A stretch of 64,000 nt of DNA from Muribaculaceae bacterium Isolate-110 (HZI). Its GTDB lineage: Bacteria > Bacteroidota > Bacteroidia > Bacteroidales > Muribaculaceae. Of the stretch, positions 56,819 to 64,000 are shown in pieces. The notes beneath the pieces are model-generated. The model did not search any database. It saw only the letters and a list, made by a program, of their open reading frames with translations, and was not told where the DNA came from. Location: contig RIBL01000001.1 of assembly GCA_003762875.1 (NCBI GenBank), forward strand, positions 124,001 through 188,000, given 5' to 3'. The first letter of the stretch is position 1, and each line of letters begins with the position of its first letter. The position numbers and the translations under genes were made by a program.

Positions 56819-58306
56819 TTAATAGTTTTCACCTGAGGGGATGGGAACATTGTAGCGTAGCGACACTTCGGGATTGTCGCGGTTGGCTGCCTCATGGCCG
56901 TTGAAGTCGGAATTGGTGGTCGCGAACGACTGGTTGAAATGTTTGTGGAGGAAGAATATCTGACCCTCGCCTCGCATTTCGCGCAGAAACTCCATTTTGA
57001 GCTCTTTGAGTAAGTCTGCCGGTGAGTCGGTGTCAAGAAGCTCGATACCTCGGGCGGCTTTGACCTGATTGATGTAGCCGCACGCACCCTTGGTGTCACC
57101 AAGTCCGTTGAGAGCTTCGGCGGCTATATAGTAGGCCTCGCTCTTGCGCATGAGTCCGTAGAAGGTAGCCCAGAACTCGGGATTGGTAGAGTTGGTGGTG
57201 AAACTTTTATACTTGATGAAGTCAAGTTCGCCGCCGCTTATGGATGTCGAGCCGGTCCACTGCGACTGTCGACGATAGTCGGCCGTGTTGGGGAAGAGTA
57301 TGTCGGTGTATCCGTCGCGAGGTTTCATAACCACAGCGGGGTCGAGAGTGCCGTTGAAGTTCTGGGTAAAAATCTCCGCCATCTTGCTGTCGTAAAATCC
57401 GAAAAGACACTCGGTGGAGAATATGCGGTCGGGATTGCTGCTGTTGGCGAGAAGTTTTACGGGGTCGACCCACGGGAAACATGACTGAGCATAGGCGTCG
57501 TCGGTGATTTTGCGAGCTTCGGCAAGCGCGTTGGAATAGTCCTGCACCCATATGTAGGCACGAGCCTTGAGCAGCGTGGCCGCATAGTAGTTGAGACGCA
57601 ACTGACGGTAGCGAAACCAGTTGCCGTCCTCGCCGCCGTCGGAGCTGAGCACGCCTTCGGTCAGTATGGGGTCGCAGTCCTTGAGAAGATTCTGTGCTTC
57701 GGTCAGATCGGGAATAATCTTATTGTAGATTATGTCGCCGAGAGGCATGCGCTCGCGCTTGATGATCTCGGATGCGTCGGCATAAGGCACTGTCAGTCCG
57801 TCGGGATTGACGACGTAGACGGGGCCGAAGATACGCACGAGGTCGAGATGGAGCATGGCGCGGGCGGCAAGCATCTCGCCGCGTATCATTGTGGCGTCCT
57901 CTGGAAGAAGCACGCCCTGCTTCTCGTCGAGAGCCTGGAGAAGCACGTTGATGTTGAGCAGAGTATTGTAGGCTGTCGACCAGATGCTGCTTATAGTACC
58001 CGAGGCATAGGTGCCTGTGTAGGCCGCGGTGCACAACTCATATTTTGAAGTGCTGGAGTTGGTAATTTTATAGCAAAGACCCATGATGTCGAGCGCGCCG
58101 TATGACAGGTTGGAGCCGTAGAGGGCTGAGCCGGTCATTGTGTTGTAGATGCCGTTGACTGTGGTGTGAAAACCTGTGCGGTTATTGAACTGCTCGTCAT
58201 ATGTCTGCTTGTCCTTGGGGGTATAGTCGAGCCAGTCGGAACACCCTGTTGAGGCGAGACCAAGCGCAATGAGAGCTGCTGCGGTGATTGATTGGTATAT
58301 TTTCAT
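56819..58306 (-). CDS. RagB/SusD family outer membrane lipoprotein
   Basis: A surface lid and substrate-binding partner of the SusC transporter. Of 495 residues, the signal ends at STGCSDWLDYTPKDKQTYDEQF, the usual SusD start. The tetratricopeptide-type helices follow (LHLDLVRIFGPVYVVN, YYAATLLKARAYIWVQDYSNA), as does the C-terminal EMRGEGQIFFLHKHFNQ segment of the family. The final residues PIPSGENY are typical. It follows SusC by 21 bases. Confidence 0.9.
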   Translation of the reverse strand: MKIYQSITAAALIALGLASTGCSDWLDYTPKDKQTYDEQFNNRTGFHTTVNGIYNTMTGSALYGSNLSYGALDIMGLCYKITNSSTSKYELCTAAYTGTYASGTISSIWSTAYNTLLNINVLLQALDEKQGVLLPEDATMIRGEMLAARAMLHLDLVRIFGPVYVVNPDGLTVPYADASEIIKRERMPLGDIIYNKIIPDLTEAQNLLKDCDPILTEGVLSSDGGEDGNWFRYRQLRLNYYAATLLKARAYIWVQDYSNALAEARKITDDAYAQSCFPWVDPVKLLANSSNPDRIFSTECLFGFYDSKMAEIFTQNFNGTLDPAVVMKPRDGYTDILFPNTADYRRQSQWTGSTSISGGELDFIKYKSFTTNSTNPEFWATFYGLMRKSEAYYIAAEALNGLGDTKGACGYINQVKAARGIELLDTDSPADLLKELKMEFLREMRGEGQIFFLHKHFNQSFATTNSDFNGHEAANRDNPEVSLRYNVPIPSGENY

Positions 58307-58327
58307 AATCTGAATCTCTTAGGATGG

Positions 58328-61300
58328 TTAGAATGAGAAAGACAGCGCGAGCGTGTAGCTGCGGGCAAACGGGTAGGCTGTACCGCGCTCCTGCTTGATG
58401 GTCGACCACCAGAAGAGGTCGTTGCAGTAGAACGACAGGCGGAGTGACTCGAGCTTCAGACGCGAGGCCACGTCATAGAAGTCATAGCCAACGTTGAGCG
58501 ACTGGAGTGCCAATACATTGTTGCGCTGCACAAAGCGCGATGACATCGGGGTCGGTACCTTGTCGGCGATGTCCTTGAACTGTGCTATGTCGCCTGGTTT
58601 CTGCCAGCGGTCATAGAAGGCGCGCTTGTCCTGGTTGTAGATCATCTGAGACGAGGAGATGTTTTCAACCTTGTTGAAGAGAGCATCGTTGAAGGCCTTG
58701 CCTCCGAGTTTGTAGGTGAAGTTGATGCTTACCGACAGGCCCTTGTAGTTGAAGTTAGAGCCAAGCGAGCCCTCGATTTTGGCGCGGGTGTTGCCTACGA
58801 TGGTCTCGTCGTCGGGATTATAGTCATAGGTGTAGGTGCCGTCGCGCTTGATAAACATTTCTTTACCGTTGGAGGGGTCGATACCGGCCGAGGGTACGGC
58901 CCAGATGGCGTCGGGGTCAGCTCCGTCAAAGTAGCGTTTGGTCGTGGTGTTCTTGCCTATCTGGTTGAGGTCGTCGAGAATACCGTTGAGTTTGTCGAGC
59001 TTGATATCCTCGTGGCGGAGTGTACCGCGTATGCTCCAGGTGAGACGGTTTTTGAGATTGCGGAGTATATAATACTGGGCCGAGGCAAGCACGCCGCGCG
59101 ACTTCTGGATGCCGAGATTGGTGTTCCACAGGCCGGTGATACCGGTCGAGAGGGGCACTGACACTCCGATGAGCAGAGGGTCGGTGTTCTTGTCATAGTA
59201 GTCTACCTCGAGGCTTACGCGGTCGGTGCGGAAGTCGAGACCGATGTTACGGTCGATGGTGGTCTGCCACTGGAGGTCGCGGTTGCCAAACTGGCCTATG
59301 ATGGTCGAGTTGCCGAAATAATTGAAGCTGTTGTAGAGAAACTTGTAGGTGATAAGCGAGCGTGCCGAGTCAAAGCCCTGGTTGCCTGGGTTGCCTATCG
59401 AGGCGCGGATCTTGAGCATTGACACGCTGGGGAAAGCCTCGCGGAAGAATCGCTCGTTCATGATGTTCCAGCCGAGGCCCACCGACCAGGTGTTGATAAA
59501 CTTCTTGGTCGAGCCGAATACCGACGAGCCGCTAAGCGCGTAGTTGGCATCGAGAAGATAGCGGTTGTCATAGGCATAGTTGAGGGTGGCGAGCAGGTTG
59601 GTCGAACGCTGTGTGTCCTCGTAATACTGGGGCACACCTCCCTCGGGATAGCCGTTTGAGAAGGAGGGATAGGTGTAGTTGCCCTCGGGGAAACCGACTA
59701 CGTTGTAGCCCTGGGTGAGAGTCTTGTTCTGCGAGGCCTTGAAGTCACCGGCAAAGTTGATGCGGTGGTTGCCGAACACGTCGGCATAGATGGCTGTGAA
59801 TGAGGCGTCGTAGCGTGTCGACTTCTGGTCGGTCGATGTAAACGAGCCCTTGCGGGTGCGGTCATAGCTGTCATAGCGGGTGTCCTCGGGCGAGATAAAG
59901 TTTTCGCCGTCGTTGGTGGTGTGGGTCAGACCCAGCTTACCGCGCAGACGCAACTGGTGTATGGGATTATACTCTATGATGAGGTAGTTGGTGAGAAGAA
60001 GCTGCGATTTTTCCTTGCGGCTGTTGAGCGTCGCGTTGTAGAGCGGATTGGCCGCGCGGGCAAAGTCGCTGTTCTCGAGCCAGCGGTTTACGTCACCGTT
60101 CTCATCATATTTCTTGTAATAGGGATTGGCCTTGGCATACTCGCTGAACTCTACCACGGGATCTTTGGTAGAGGTATATGAGGCCGAAAACTTGTTGGAG
60201 AACTGGAGCTTGTCGAGACGATAGATTAGGTCGAGCTTGCCTCCGTAACTGTCGCGCTTGGAGTCCTTCATCACACCAGTGGTGCCGGAATAGTTGGCTC
60301 CGATGCCAAACATGAATCCGTTGGAGCCACCGTCGACATATACGTCATGCTTGTGAGTCCATCCTGTGCGCAGAGGCACCGACAGCCAGTAGGTGTCGAC
60401 ACCGCTCGCCACAGCAGCGAGATATTCGTTGTATTTCTGGCTTAGAGTGATATAGTCGTTGGGGCCGGCTGACCATCCGGGGGTGTAGCGTCCGGCCAGA
60501 CGCTCATACTCGAGTTTCTCTGTCGCGTTCATCAGATTGTAGGATGTGAGGTCAGGAGTCGACACTGCGGCAGAGCCTGAGTAATTGAATCTCAACTGTC
60601 CGGCCTTGGGCTTGACAGTCTCCACTACTACCACACCGTTGGCAGCCTTGGAACCATAGATGGCGGTCGAGGCGGCATCCTTGAGGATGGTCATGGACTC
60701 GATGCGGTTGACATCCATATTGAACACAGCCTCGAGGGTCGACTCAAAACCGTCTACGATAAAGAGCGGCTGATTGGGGTCGTTGACGGCGTCATCACGC
60801 TCGCCGATTACCGACGACTTGCCGCGGATGTTGATGTCGGGCATGTTGTTGGGGTCGGAGCCGGCAAGATCGTTGGTGAGCATATTGAACGCAGGGTCGA
60901 GGGCGGCGAGCGACGCGAGGGGGTTTTGCACGCCTACTGACTTGAGCTCTTCGGCCGAGAAGGTTGACGCCGAACCTGTAAACGAGTTTTTGTCCTTGTT
61001 GACGATACCTGTCACCACCACTTCGGAGAAACTTTCGGTGTCGTCCTCAAGAATGACACGCATATGGTGGCCGATGACGGCTTTTATTTCGACAGGTTTT
61101 TTGCCGATATAGCTGAAAGTGACAATATCGCCTGTGTTGCCATGGATGGAGAAGGCACCGTTGATGTCGGTGACTGTCGCGATGTTCTTTTTAGGGACTT
61201 TCACGGTCACGCCGGGAAGCGGCTCCCCTTCGGCGTCAAATACGAAACCCGTGATCGATGACTTGCTCGTCGCATATCCTGCTGTCCCTGCGCCGGTCTG

Positions 61301-61378
61301 CTGGGAGTAAATGTCCGGCGACCCTGAGAACAAAAACAGGACTAACAACAGGAATAGATGAAGTCCTTTAGCTTTCAT
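58328..61378 (-). CDS. SusC/RagA family TonB-linked outer membrane protein
   Basis: A TonB-dependent transporter of 1,016 residues. Signal peptide (1-25), carboxypeptidase-regulatory-like domain (ITGFVFDAEGEPLPGVTVKV), plug with the SusC hallmarks PLFIVDGFE, NMDVNRIESMTILKDAASTA and YGSKAANGVVVVET, and a C-terminal barrel ending YTLALSFSF. It is the first gene of the SusC-SusD-DUF4843-PKD operon. The promoter at 61515-61545 contains an 8-G run in its spacer. No glycoside hydrolase, sigma/anti-sigma pair or hybrid sensor is nearby in the window, so a glycan role is not supported; the neighbours upstream are redox and peptide genes. Confidence 0.92.
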   Translation of the reverse strand: MKAKGLHLFLLLVLFLFSGSPDIYSQQTGAGTAGYATSKSSITGFVFDAEGEPLPGVTVKVPKKNIATVTDINGAFSIHGNTGDIVTFSYIGKKPVEIKAVIGHHMRVILEDDTESFSEVVVTGIVNKDKNSFTGSASTFSAEELKSVGVQNPLASLAALDPAFNMLTNDLAGSDPNNMPDINIRGKSSVIGERDDAVNDPNQPLFIVDGFESTLEAVFNMDVNRIESMTILKDAASTAIYGSKAANGVVVVETVKPKAGQLRFNYSGSAAVSTPDLTSYNLMNATEKLEYERLAGRYTPGWSAGPNDYITLSQKYNEYLAAVASGVDTYWLSVPLRTGWTHKHDVYVDGGSNGFMFGIGANYSGTTGVMKDSKRDSYGGKLDLIYRLDKLQFSNKFSASYTSTKDPVVEFSEYAKANPYYKKYDENGDVNRWLENSDFARAANPLYNATLNSRKEKSQLLLTNYLIIEYNPIHQLRLRGKLGLTHTTNDGENFISPEDTRYDSYDRTRKGSFTSTDQKSTRYDASFTAIYADVFGNHRINFAGDFKASQNKTLTQGYNVVGFPEGNYTYPSFSNGYPEGGVPQYYEDTQRSTNLLATLNYAYDNRYLLDANYALSGSSVFGSTKKFINTWSVGLGWNIMNERFFREAFPSVSMLKIRASIGNPGNQGFDSARSLITYKFLYNSFNYFGNSTIIGQFGNRDLQWQTTIDRNIGLDFRTDRVSLEVDYYDKNTDPLLIGVSVPLSTGITGLWNTNLGIQKSRGVLASAQYYILRNLKNRLTWSIRGTLRHEDIKLDKLNGILDDLNQIGKNTTTKRYFDGADPDAIWAVPSAGIDPSNGKEMFIKRDGTYTYDYNPDDETIVGNTRAKIEGSLGSNFNYKGLSVSINFTYKLGGKAFNDALFNKVENISSSQMIYNQDKRAFYDRWQKPGDIAQFKDIADKVPTPMSSRFVQRNNVLALQSLNVGYDFYDVASRLKLESLRLSFYCNDLFWWSTIKQERGTAYPFARSYTLALSFSF

Positions 61379-61514
61379 AAAAGTTGGGAATTGATAAATG
61401 ATTGGTTAATGATAGAGATTATTGCATTTTTAAAAAGCCCCGACGAAGTAGTTTATAACTGATAAAAAGAGAAACATGTCAGACGTGACGACTACTGATG
61501 TTAGCGACTTTTTG

Positions 61515-61545
61515 CAAATTTATACAAAAATTTACCCCCCCCAAA
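61515..61545 (-). promoter_or_regulatory. SusC operon promoter with G8 tract in the spacer
   Basis: On the minus strand TTTG (61542-61545), 19 bases, TAAATTTG (61515-61522) fits the Bacteroidetes consensus. The spacer begins with seven G that, with the last base of TTTG, make a run of eight G (61535-61542). The leader to the SusC ATG is about 130 bases. Confidence 0.65.
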
Positions 61546-61593
61546 TTTTTTAACACTCATTAACTCTTATTAACAGCACCGGAAAGCGAAACA

Positions 61594-61630
61594 GGGGTAC
61601 GGGAGTTAAATCAAAAAACTCCCGTACCCC
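61594..61630. terminator. Hairpin after the short peptide gene
   Basis: A perfect 14-bp stem (61594-61607 with 61617-61630) with a 9-base loop lies 23 bases past the peptide stop and before the SusC promoter. Confidence 0.55.
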
Positions 61631-61653
61631 CTAATCTAAGAAAAATCGTGTAT

Positions 61654-61770
61654 CTATTGTTTCGGGCGTATGCTGTGCCTGTCGGGGATGCGAAACTTGT
61701 TGAGTTCGGCGGCCGACAGCACGTGTGCCCCCGGCAGATCGGGACACTTTATCTGTTTAATCTTTTCCAT
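61654..61770 (-). CDS. Predicted 38-residue peptide overlapping the VKOR gene
   Basis: An open frame too short for usual gene finding, starting ATG 61770 and ending TAG 61654. The peptide begins MEKIKQIKCPDLPG, has one cysteine (Cys9), then HVLSAAELNKFRI and a basic end (RHSIRPKQ). The LSxxELNKF block resembles in place the recognition segment of short Bacteroidales leader-type peptides (normally LSxxEMxxIxGG), but the double glycine is missing. It overlaps the end of the VKOR gene by 14 bases, a coupling usual for real genes. It could be a maturation substrate, a small partner protein, or chance. No signal peptide. Confidence 0.5.
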   Translation of the reverse strand: MEKIKQIKCPDLPGAHVLSAAELNKFRIPDRHSIRPKQ

Positions 61771-62749
61771 TTTCAAATTTTGGCAATATCCTGTTGAGTA
61801 TTAGCAGGACGGTGAGATAGGTCATTCCGAGCACCACTGCATCAATGCGCAGCGGGAAGATGCCGTCAAACCATCCGCCGCCCAGATAGCAGAAAAACAG
61901 ACACCATAGCGTGCATTGCACACTGACACACAGTGTGCACCAAGCTCCGGCGCGGAAATGCTGATACCATATGCTCCACAGCGTGTAGGGGAGACAGCAG
62001 GCGTTGAAGAGGGCCAGGCAGGGGAGACTCTGCGGGAAAACAAGCAGCGCGAGCAGATTGACGGAGAAATAGGTGAAGCCGATTTCACTCCATCCGAAAA
62101 ATCCCATCAGCTTGGATGCCGAGGTCTCGAGAATGCTGTCACATCCGCCCTCCTGAAGCACCTTGCACACCTCATCGGCCGCCCGGCTGTGAATCCTGAG
62201 CGATTTCTGCACGAGCAGGTATGTGAAATAGAGTCCGGCGAGGTTGAAGAGTGTTAGCAGGATTGTCGACACATGTGCGTAAATATGGTTGCTTACAAAC
62301 AGGTAGACAAAAAGCAGCAACACACCGGCTACTATGCCCTTGTCACGCAGACGTGTCAGCAGTTTCACACGCCGGTGGGCGGCATAGTCAGGCTCGCATG
62401 CGTCCTCGTGTGGAAATCCACAGAAAGCCACGCCGCTCCACGCTTCGGTCCACTTGTCGCGCGGAGTGCTCTCGTCTGCTCCCTGCGAGAGACAGCTGAC
62501 ACTCTTGTCGTCGACCGAGGTCACTATCACGAGGCCGCTGTCGGTGGGGGCTATGAACGGCACAGGGAGCTGTGAGAGCTGCGATTTGTCGGCCACACGA
62601 TAGGCGCGGGTGTCCACGCCATACTTTTCAAGCAGCTTGGAGAGTCCGAAGAGTGTTCTGAACGGCATGGATGCCATTTCGTCGGCGGCATATTCGTCAG
62701 TATAGGGCACGCCAAGCAGTCCGAGATAATCCGACAGTATATTTCCCAT
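61757..62749 (-). CDS. VKOR family protein with degenerate C39-like N-terminal domain
   Basis: A 330-residue membrane protein. Residues 1-90 resemble the C39 peptidase domain of bacteriocin exporters (LFGLSKLLEKYGVDTRAY, QLSQLPVPFIAPTDSGLVIV) but no catalytic Cys is seen in the expected place, so it is probably a binding domain. Residues 135-320 hold five hydrophobic segments of the vitamin K epoxide reductase fold with all four redox cysteines: Cys195 and Cys203 (seven between, as in bacterial VKOR) and the CxxC at 271-274 (WCTLC). Such enzymes reoxidise periplasmic thiol oxidases. A thioredoxin gene lies just upstream and a peptide gene overlaps its end. The C39-VKOR fusion is known near peptide genes in Bacteroidales. 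Confidence 0.75.
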   Translation of the reverse strand: MGNILSDYLGLLGVPYTDEYAADEMASMPFRTLFGLSKLLEKYGVDTRAYRVADKSQLSQLPVPFIAPTDSGLVIVTSVDDKSVSCLSQGADESTPRDKWTEAWSGVAFCGFPHEDACEPDYAAHRRVKLLTRLRDKGIVAGVLLLFVYLFVSNHIYAHVSTILLTLFNLAGLYFTYLLVQKSLRIHSRAADEVCKVLQEGGCDSILETSASKLMGFFGWSEIGFTYFSVNLLALLVFPQSLPCLALFNACCLPYTLWSIWYQHFRAGAWCTLCVSVQCTLWCLFFCYLGGGWFDGIFPLRIDAVVLGMTYLTVLLILNRILPKFENGKD

Positions 62750-62786
62750 TTTTAGTTGCCCTGTTTAGTTGCCCTTCGGGCAAAGG

Positions 62787-62894
62787 TTATAAGGTTATGA
62801 GTAGGGCTTTCTATTTCTTTTTAAGCTATTCCTTTTTTTGCTGTTCCTCTTTAGCTTATAAGGTTATGAGGCCAGGGCCTCATAACCTTATAAG
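62787..62894. repeat. TTATAAGGTTATGAG repeats and 19-bp hairpin
   Basis: TTATAAGGTTATGAG occurs at 62787-62801 and 62856-62870. The second copy forms the left arm of a perfect 19-bp hairpin (62855-62873 with 62876-62894, 2-base loop). A similar ATAAGGTTATGGG lies at 19993-20005. It occupies the gap between the thioredoxin and VKOR genes and has no clear T-run. Confidence 0.65.
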
Positions 62895-62903
62895 AGTTTT
62901 TGC

Positions 62904-63197
62904 CTATGGCTGTTGTTCGACTTTGCTCAGTAGCACGTCGCCCTGTATCTCGCCGCTGTGACGCCACACTTCGGTGCCGTTTTTGTAGACGATGAATGTG
63001 GGCACCGAACGTACTCCGGCTTCGTCGGCCTCGGCGGAGTTTTTGTCAATGTCGAGCTGTACTACGGGTACGCGTCCGTCAAGAAGCTCTTTTACCTGCG
63101 CGACAACAGGTTCCATACCGCGGCAGTGGGGACACCAGGTGGCAAAAAATTCTACGAGTATCACCGGGTCAGTGTTGATCAATTCATTATAAGTCAT
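62904..63197 (-). CDS. Thioredoxin family protein
   Basis: A 97-residue single-domain thioredoxin without signal peptide, so cytoplasmic. The active site is WCPHC (Cys22, Cys25), more like DsbA/PDI-type CPHC than the usual CGPC, which favours a more oxidising potential. The cis-proline is in SVPTF (Pro66). At 97 residues it is slightly short at the ends. It lies 154 bases before the VKOR gene on the same strand and is probably its functional partner, although the two act on opposite sides of the membrane unless the VKOR domain is inverted. It diverges from gmd. Confidence 0.85.
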   Translation of the reverse strand: MTYNELINTDPVILVEFFATWCPHCRGMEPVVAQVKELLDGRVPVVQLDIDKNSAEADEAGVRSVPTFIVYKNGTEVWRHSGEIQGDVLLSKVEQQP

Positions 63198-63291
63198 AAT
63201 TTCAATAGTTTGAGGGTTGAATTTTCATAACTCAATAACACTCCGGCCGATATAATGGTTTATCGGGGTGAACACTTTTAACCGCCTGTCG

Positions 63292-63323
63292 TTTGTATAT
63301 GTGAGGAATAAACCGTAATTTTG
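63292..63323 (+). promoter_or_regulatory. Promoter of gmd
   Basis: TTTG (63292-63295), 20 bases, TAATTTTG (63316-63323), 33 bases before the ATG. Confidence 0.6.
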
Positions 63324-63356
63324 CGGACTCATAATCATTATTTTCAAGACGTTTCA

Positions 63357-64000
63357 ATGAAAACTGCTTTAATAACAGGTATTACCGGTCAGGATGGATC
63401 ATTTCTCGCCGAATTCCTATTAGAAAAAGGTTACAACGTACACGGTACAATTCGCCGTTCAAGTGTTGACTATCGCGAACGCATCGCACATCTTGAAGGT
63501 CATCCTAACTTTCACCTTCATTATGCCGACCTCGGCGACTCAATGTCGCTCCTTCAGGTCATCGGCAAAGTACGCCCCAACGAAATCTACAACCTCGCGG
63601 CCCAGAGCCACGTACAGGTATCGTTTGACGCGCCCGAGTTTACAGCCGACGTTGACGCCACTGGCGTGCTCCGCATTCTTGAGGCCGTGCGTCAGGTGGG
63701 TCTCACCGATACTTGCCGCATCTATCAGGCTTCAACTTCAGAGCTTTACGGCAAGGTGGAGGAGGTGCCTCAGAACGAGAACACACCCTTCCACCCCTAT
63801 TCACCCTACGCCGTGGCCAAGCTCTACGGATTCTGGATTGTCAAGGAGTATCGCGAGGCTTACAATATGTATTGCTGCTCGGGCATCCTCTTCAACCACG
63901 AGTCGGAGCGTCGCGGCGAGACTTTCGTAACACGCAAAATCACTCTCGCTGCCGCCCGCATAGCTCAGGGCAAGCAGGAGAAACTCTATCTCGGCAATCT
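63357..64000 (+). CDS. gmd: GDP-mannose 4,6-dehydratase (5' part)
   Basis: First enzyme of GDP-fucose synthesis, converting GDP-mannose to its 4-keto-6-deoxy form. The ATG at 63357 begins [20 protein letters not shown], with the Rossmann glycine motif. [20 protein letters not shown] and the catalytic [13 protein letters not shown] (YxxxK) follow, with [20 protein letters not shown]. The frame is open through the window end (214 codons seen of about 360), so it is truncated only by the window. In Bacteroidales it supplies fucose for capsule and glycoproteins. Confidence 0.95.
   Translation, partial: MKTALITGITGQDGSFLAEFLLEKGYNVHGTIRRSSVDYRERIAHLEGHPNFHLHYADLGDSMSLLQVIGKVRPNEIYNLAAQSHVQVSFDAPEFTADVDATGVLRILEAVRQVGLTDTCRIYQASTSELYGKVEEVPQNENTPFHPYSPYAVAKLYGFWIVKEYREAYNMYCCSGILFNHESERRGETFVTRKITLAAARIAQGKQEKLYLGN

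Noticed and set aside
58328-61378. A polysaccharide utilisation locus
   Set aside because: SusC and SusD are present, but there is no glycoside hydrolase, lyase, sulfatase or hybrid sensor in the neighbourhood, so glycan use is not supported.
1-64000. CRISPR arrays, prophage, insertion sequences
   Set aside because: I found no spaced direct repeats, integrase, transposase or phage structural genes. The only long repeats are the hairpins listed.

Overview
The window comes from the chromosome of a gut-type Bacteroidales bacterium, probably Muribaculaceae or a close relative (the family is inferred, the order is well supported). The evidence is SusC/SusD-type operons, promoters of the Bacteroidetes form (TTTG, about 20 bases, then TAnnTTTG), a type III glutamine synthetase, DapL lysine synthesis, a Rho factor with a very long disordered insert, and DUF4293, DUF4843, PKD-like, LruC-like and NVEALA-like proteins. 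No phage, transposase or CRISPR array was seen. Most of the window is housekeeping genes with surface-protein cassettes between them. Layout: 1-7.3 kb holds ftsE, a large LruC-like lipoprotein gene broken by an in-frame TAA, trpB2, a HAD phosphatase and plsC. 7.4-11.1 kb is the three-gene fumarate reductase/succinate dehydrogenase operon. 11.3-19.9 kb is an accessory cassette: a thioredoxin-fold plus DUF1573 lipoprotein, an NVEALA-like Cys-rich peptide, a beta-propeller lipoprotein and two paralogous outer-membrane barrels. The first two genes each carry an in-frame TGA. 20-24 kb holds lptB, udk and rho with a long pyrimidine-rich leader. 24.2-30 kb is a complete RND efflux operon. 30.1-35.5 kb holds an AlkD-like glycosylase, rnpB, tRNA-Gln(CTG) with a 68-bp perfect palindrome over its 3' end, superoxide dismutase, tRNA-Cys(GCA), a winged-helix/nuclease-like protein, and an AraC regulator divergent from a CMD-cupin protein. 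35.6-44.8 kb holds the dapF-dapL-glnN unit, a DUF4293 protein, uvrB and a YgiQ radical SAM protein. 44.9-54 kb holds a C10 cysteine protease with a T9SS-like C-terminal tail, a TonB-dependent receptor with a partner lipoprotein, and an AGCS amino acid/sodium symporter. 54.3-63.2 kb (minus strand) holds thioredoxin, a VKOR protein with a C39-like N-terminal domain, an overlapping 38-residue peptide gene, then SusC, SusD, DUF4843 and PKD-like lipoproteins. The window ends inside gmd. The most interesting parts are the two cassettes in which a very small peptide gene sits beside thiol-redox proteins and outer-membrane receptors (11.3-19.9 kb and 54.3-63.2 kb). Neither is next to carbohydrate-active enzymes, so a role with peptides or disulfide-containing ligands is a reasonable inference, not a demonstrated one. 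Other points of note are the G8 tract inside the SusC promoter spacer, three clean in-frame nonsense codons in envelope genes, a group of very long perfect hairpins at operon ends, and the rut-like leader of rho.
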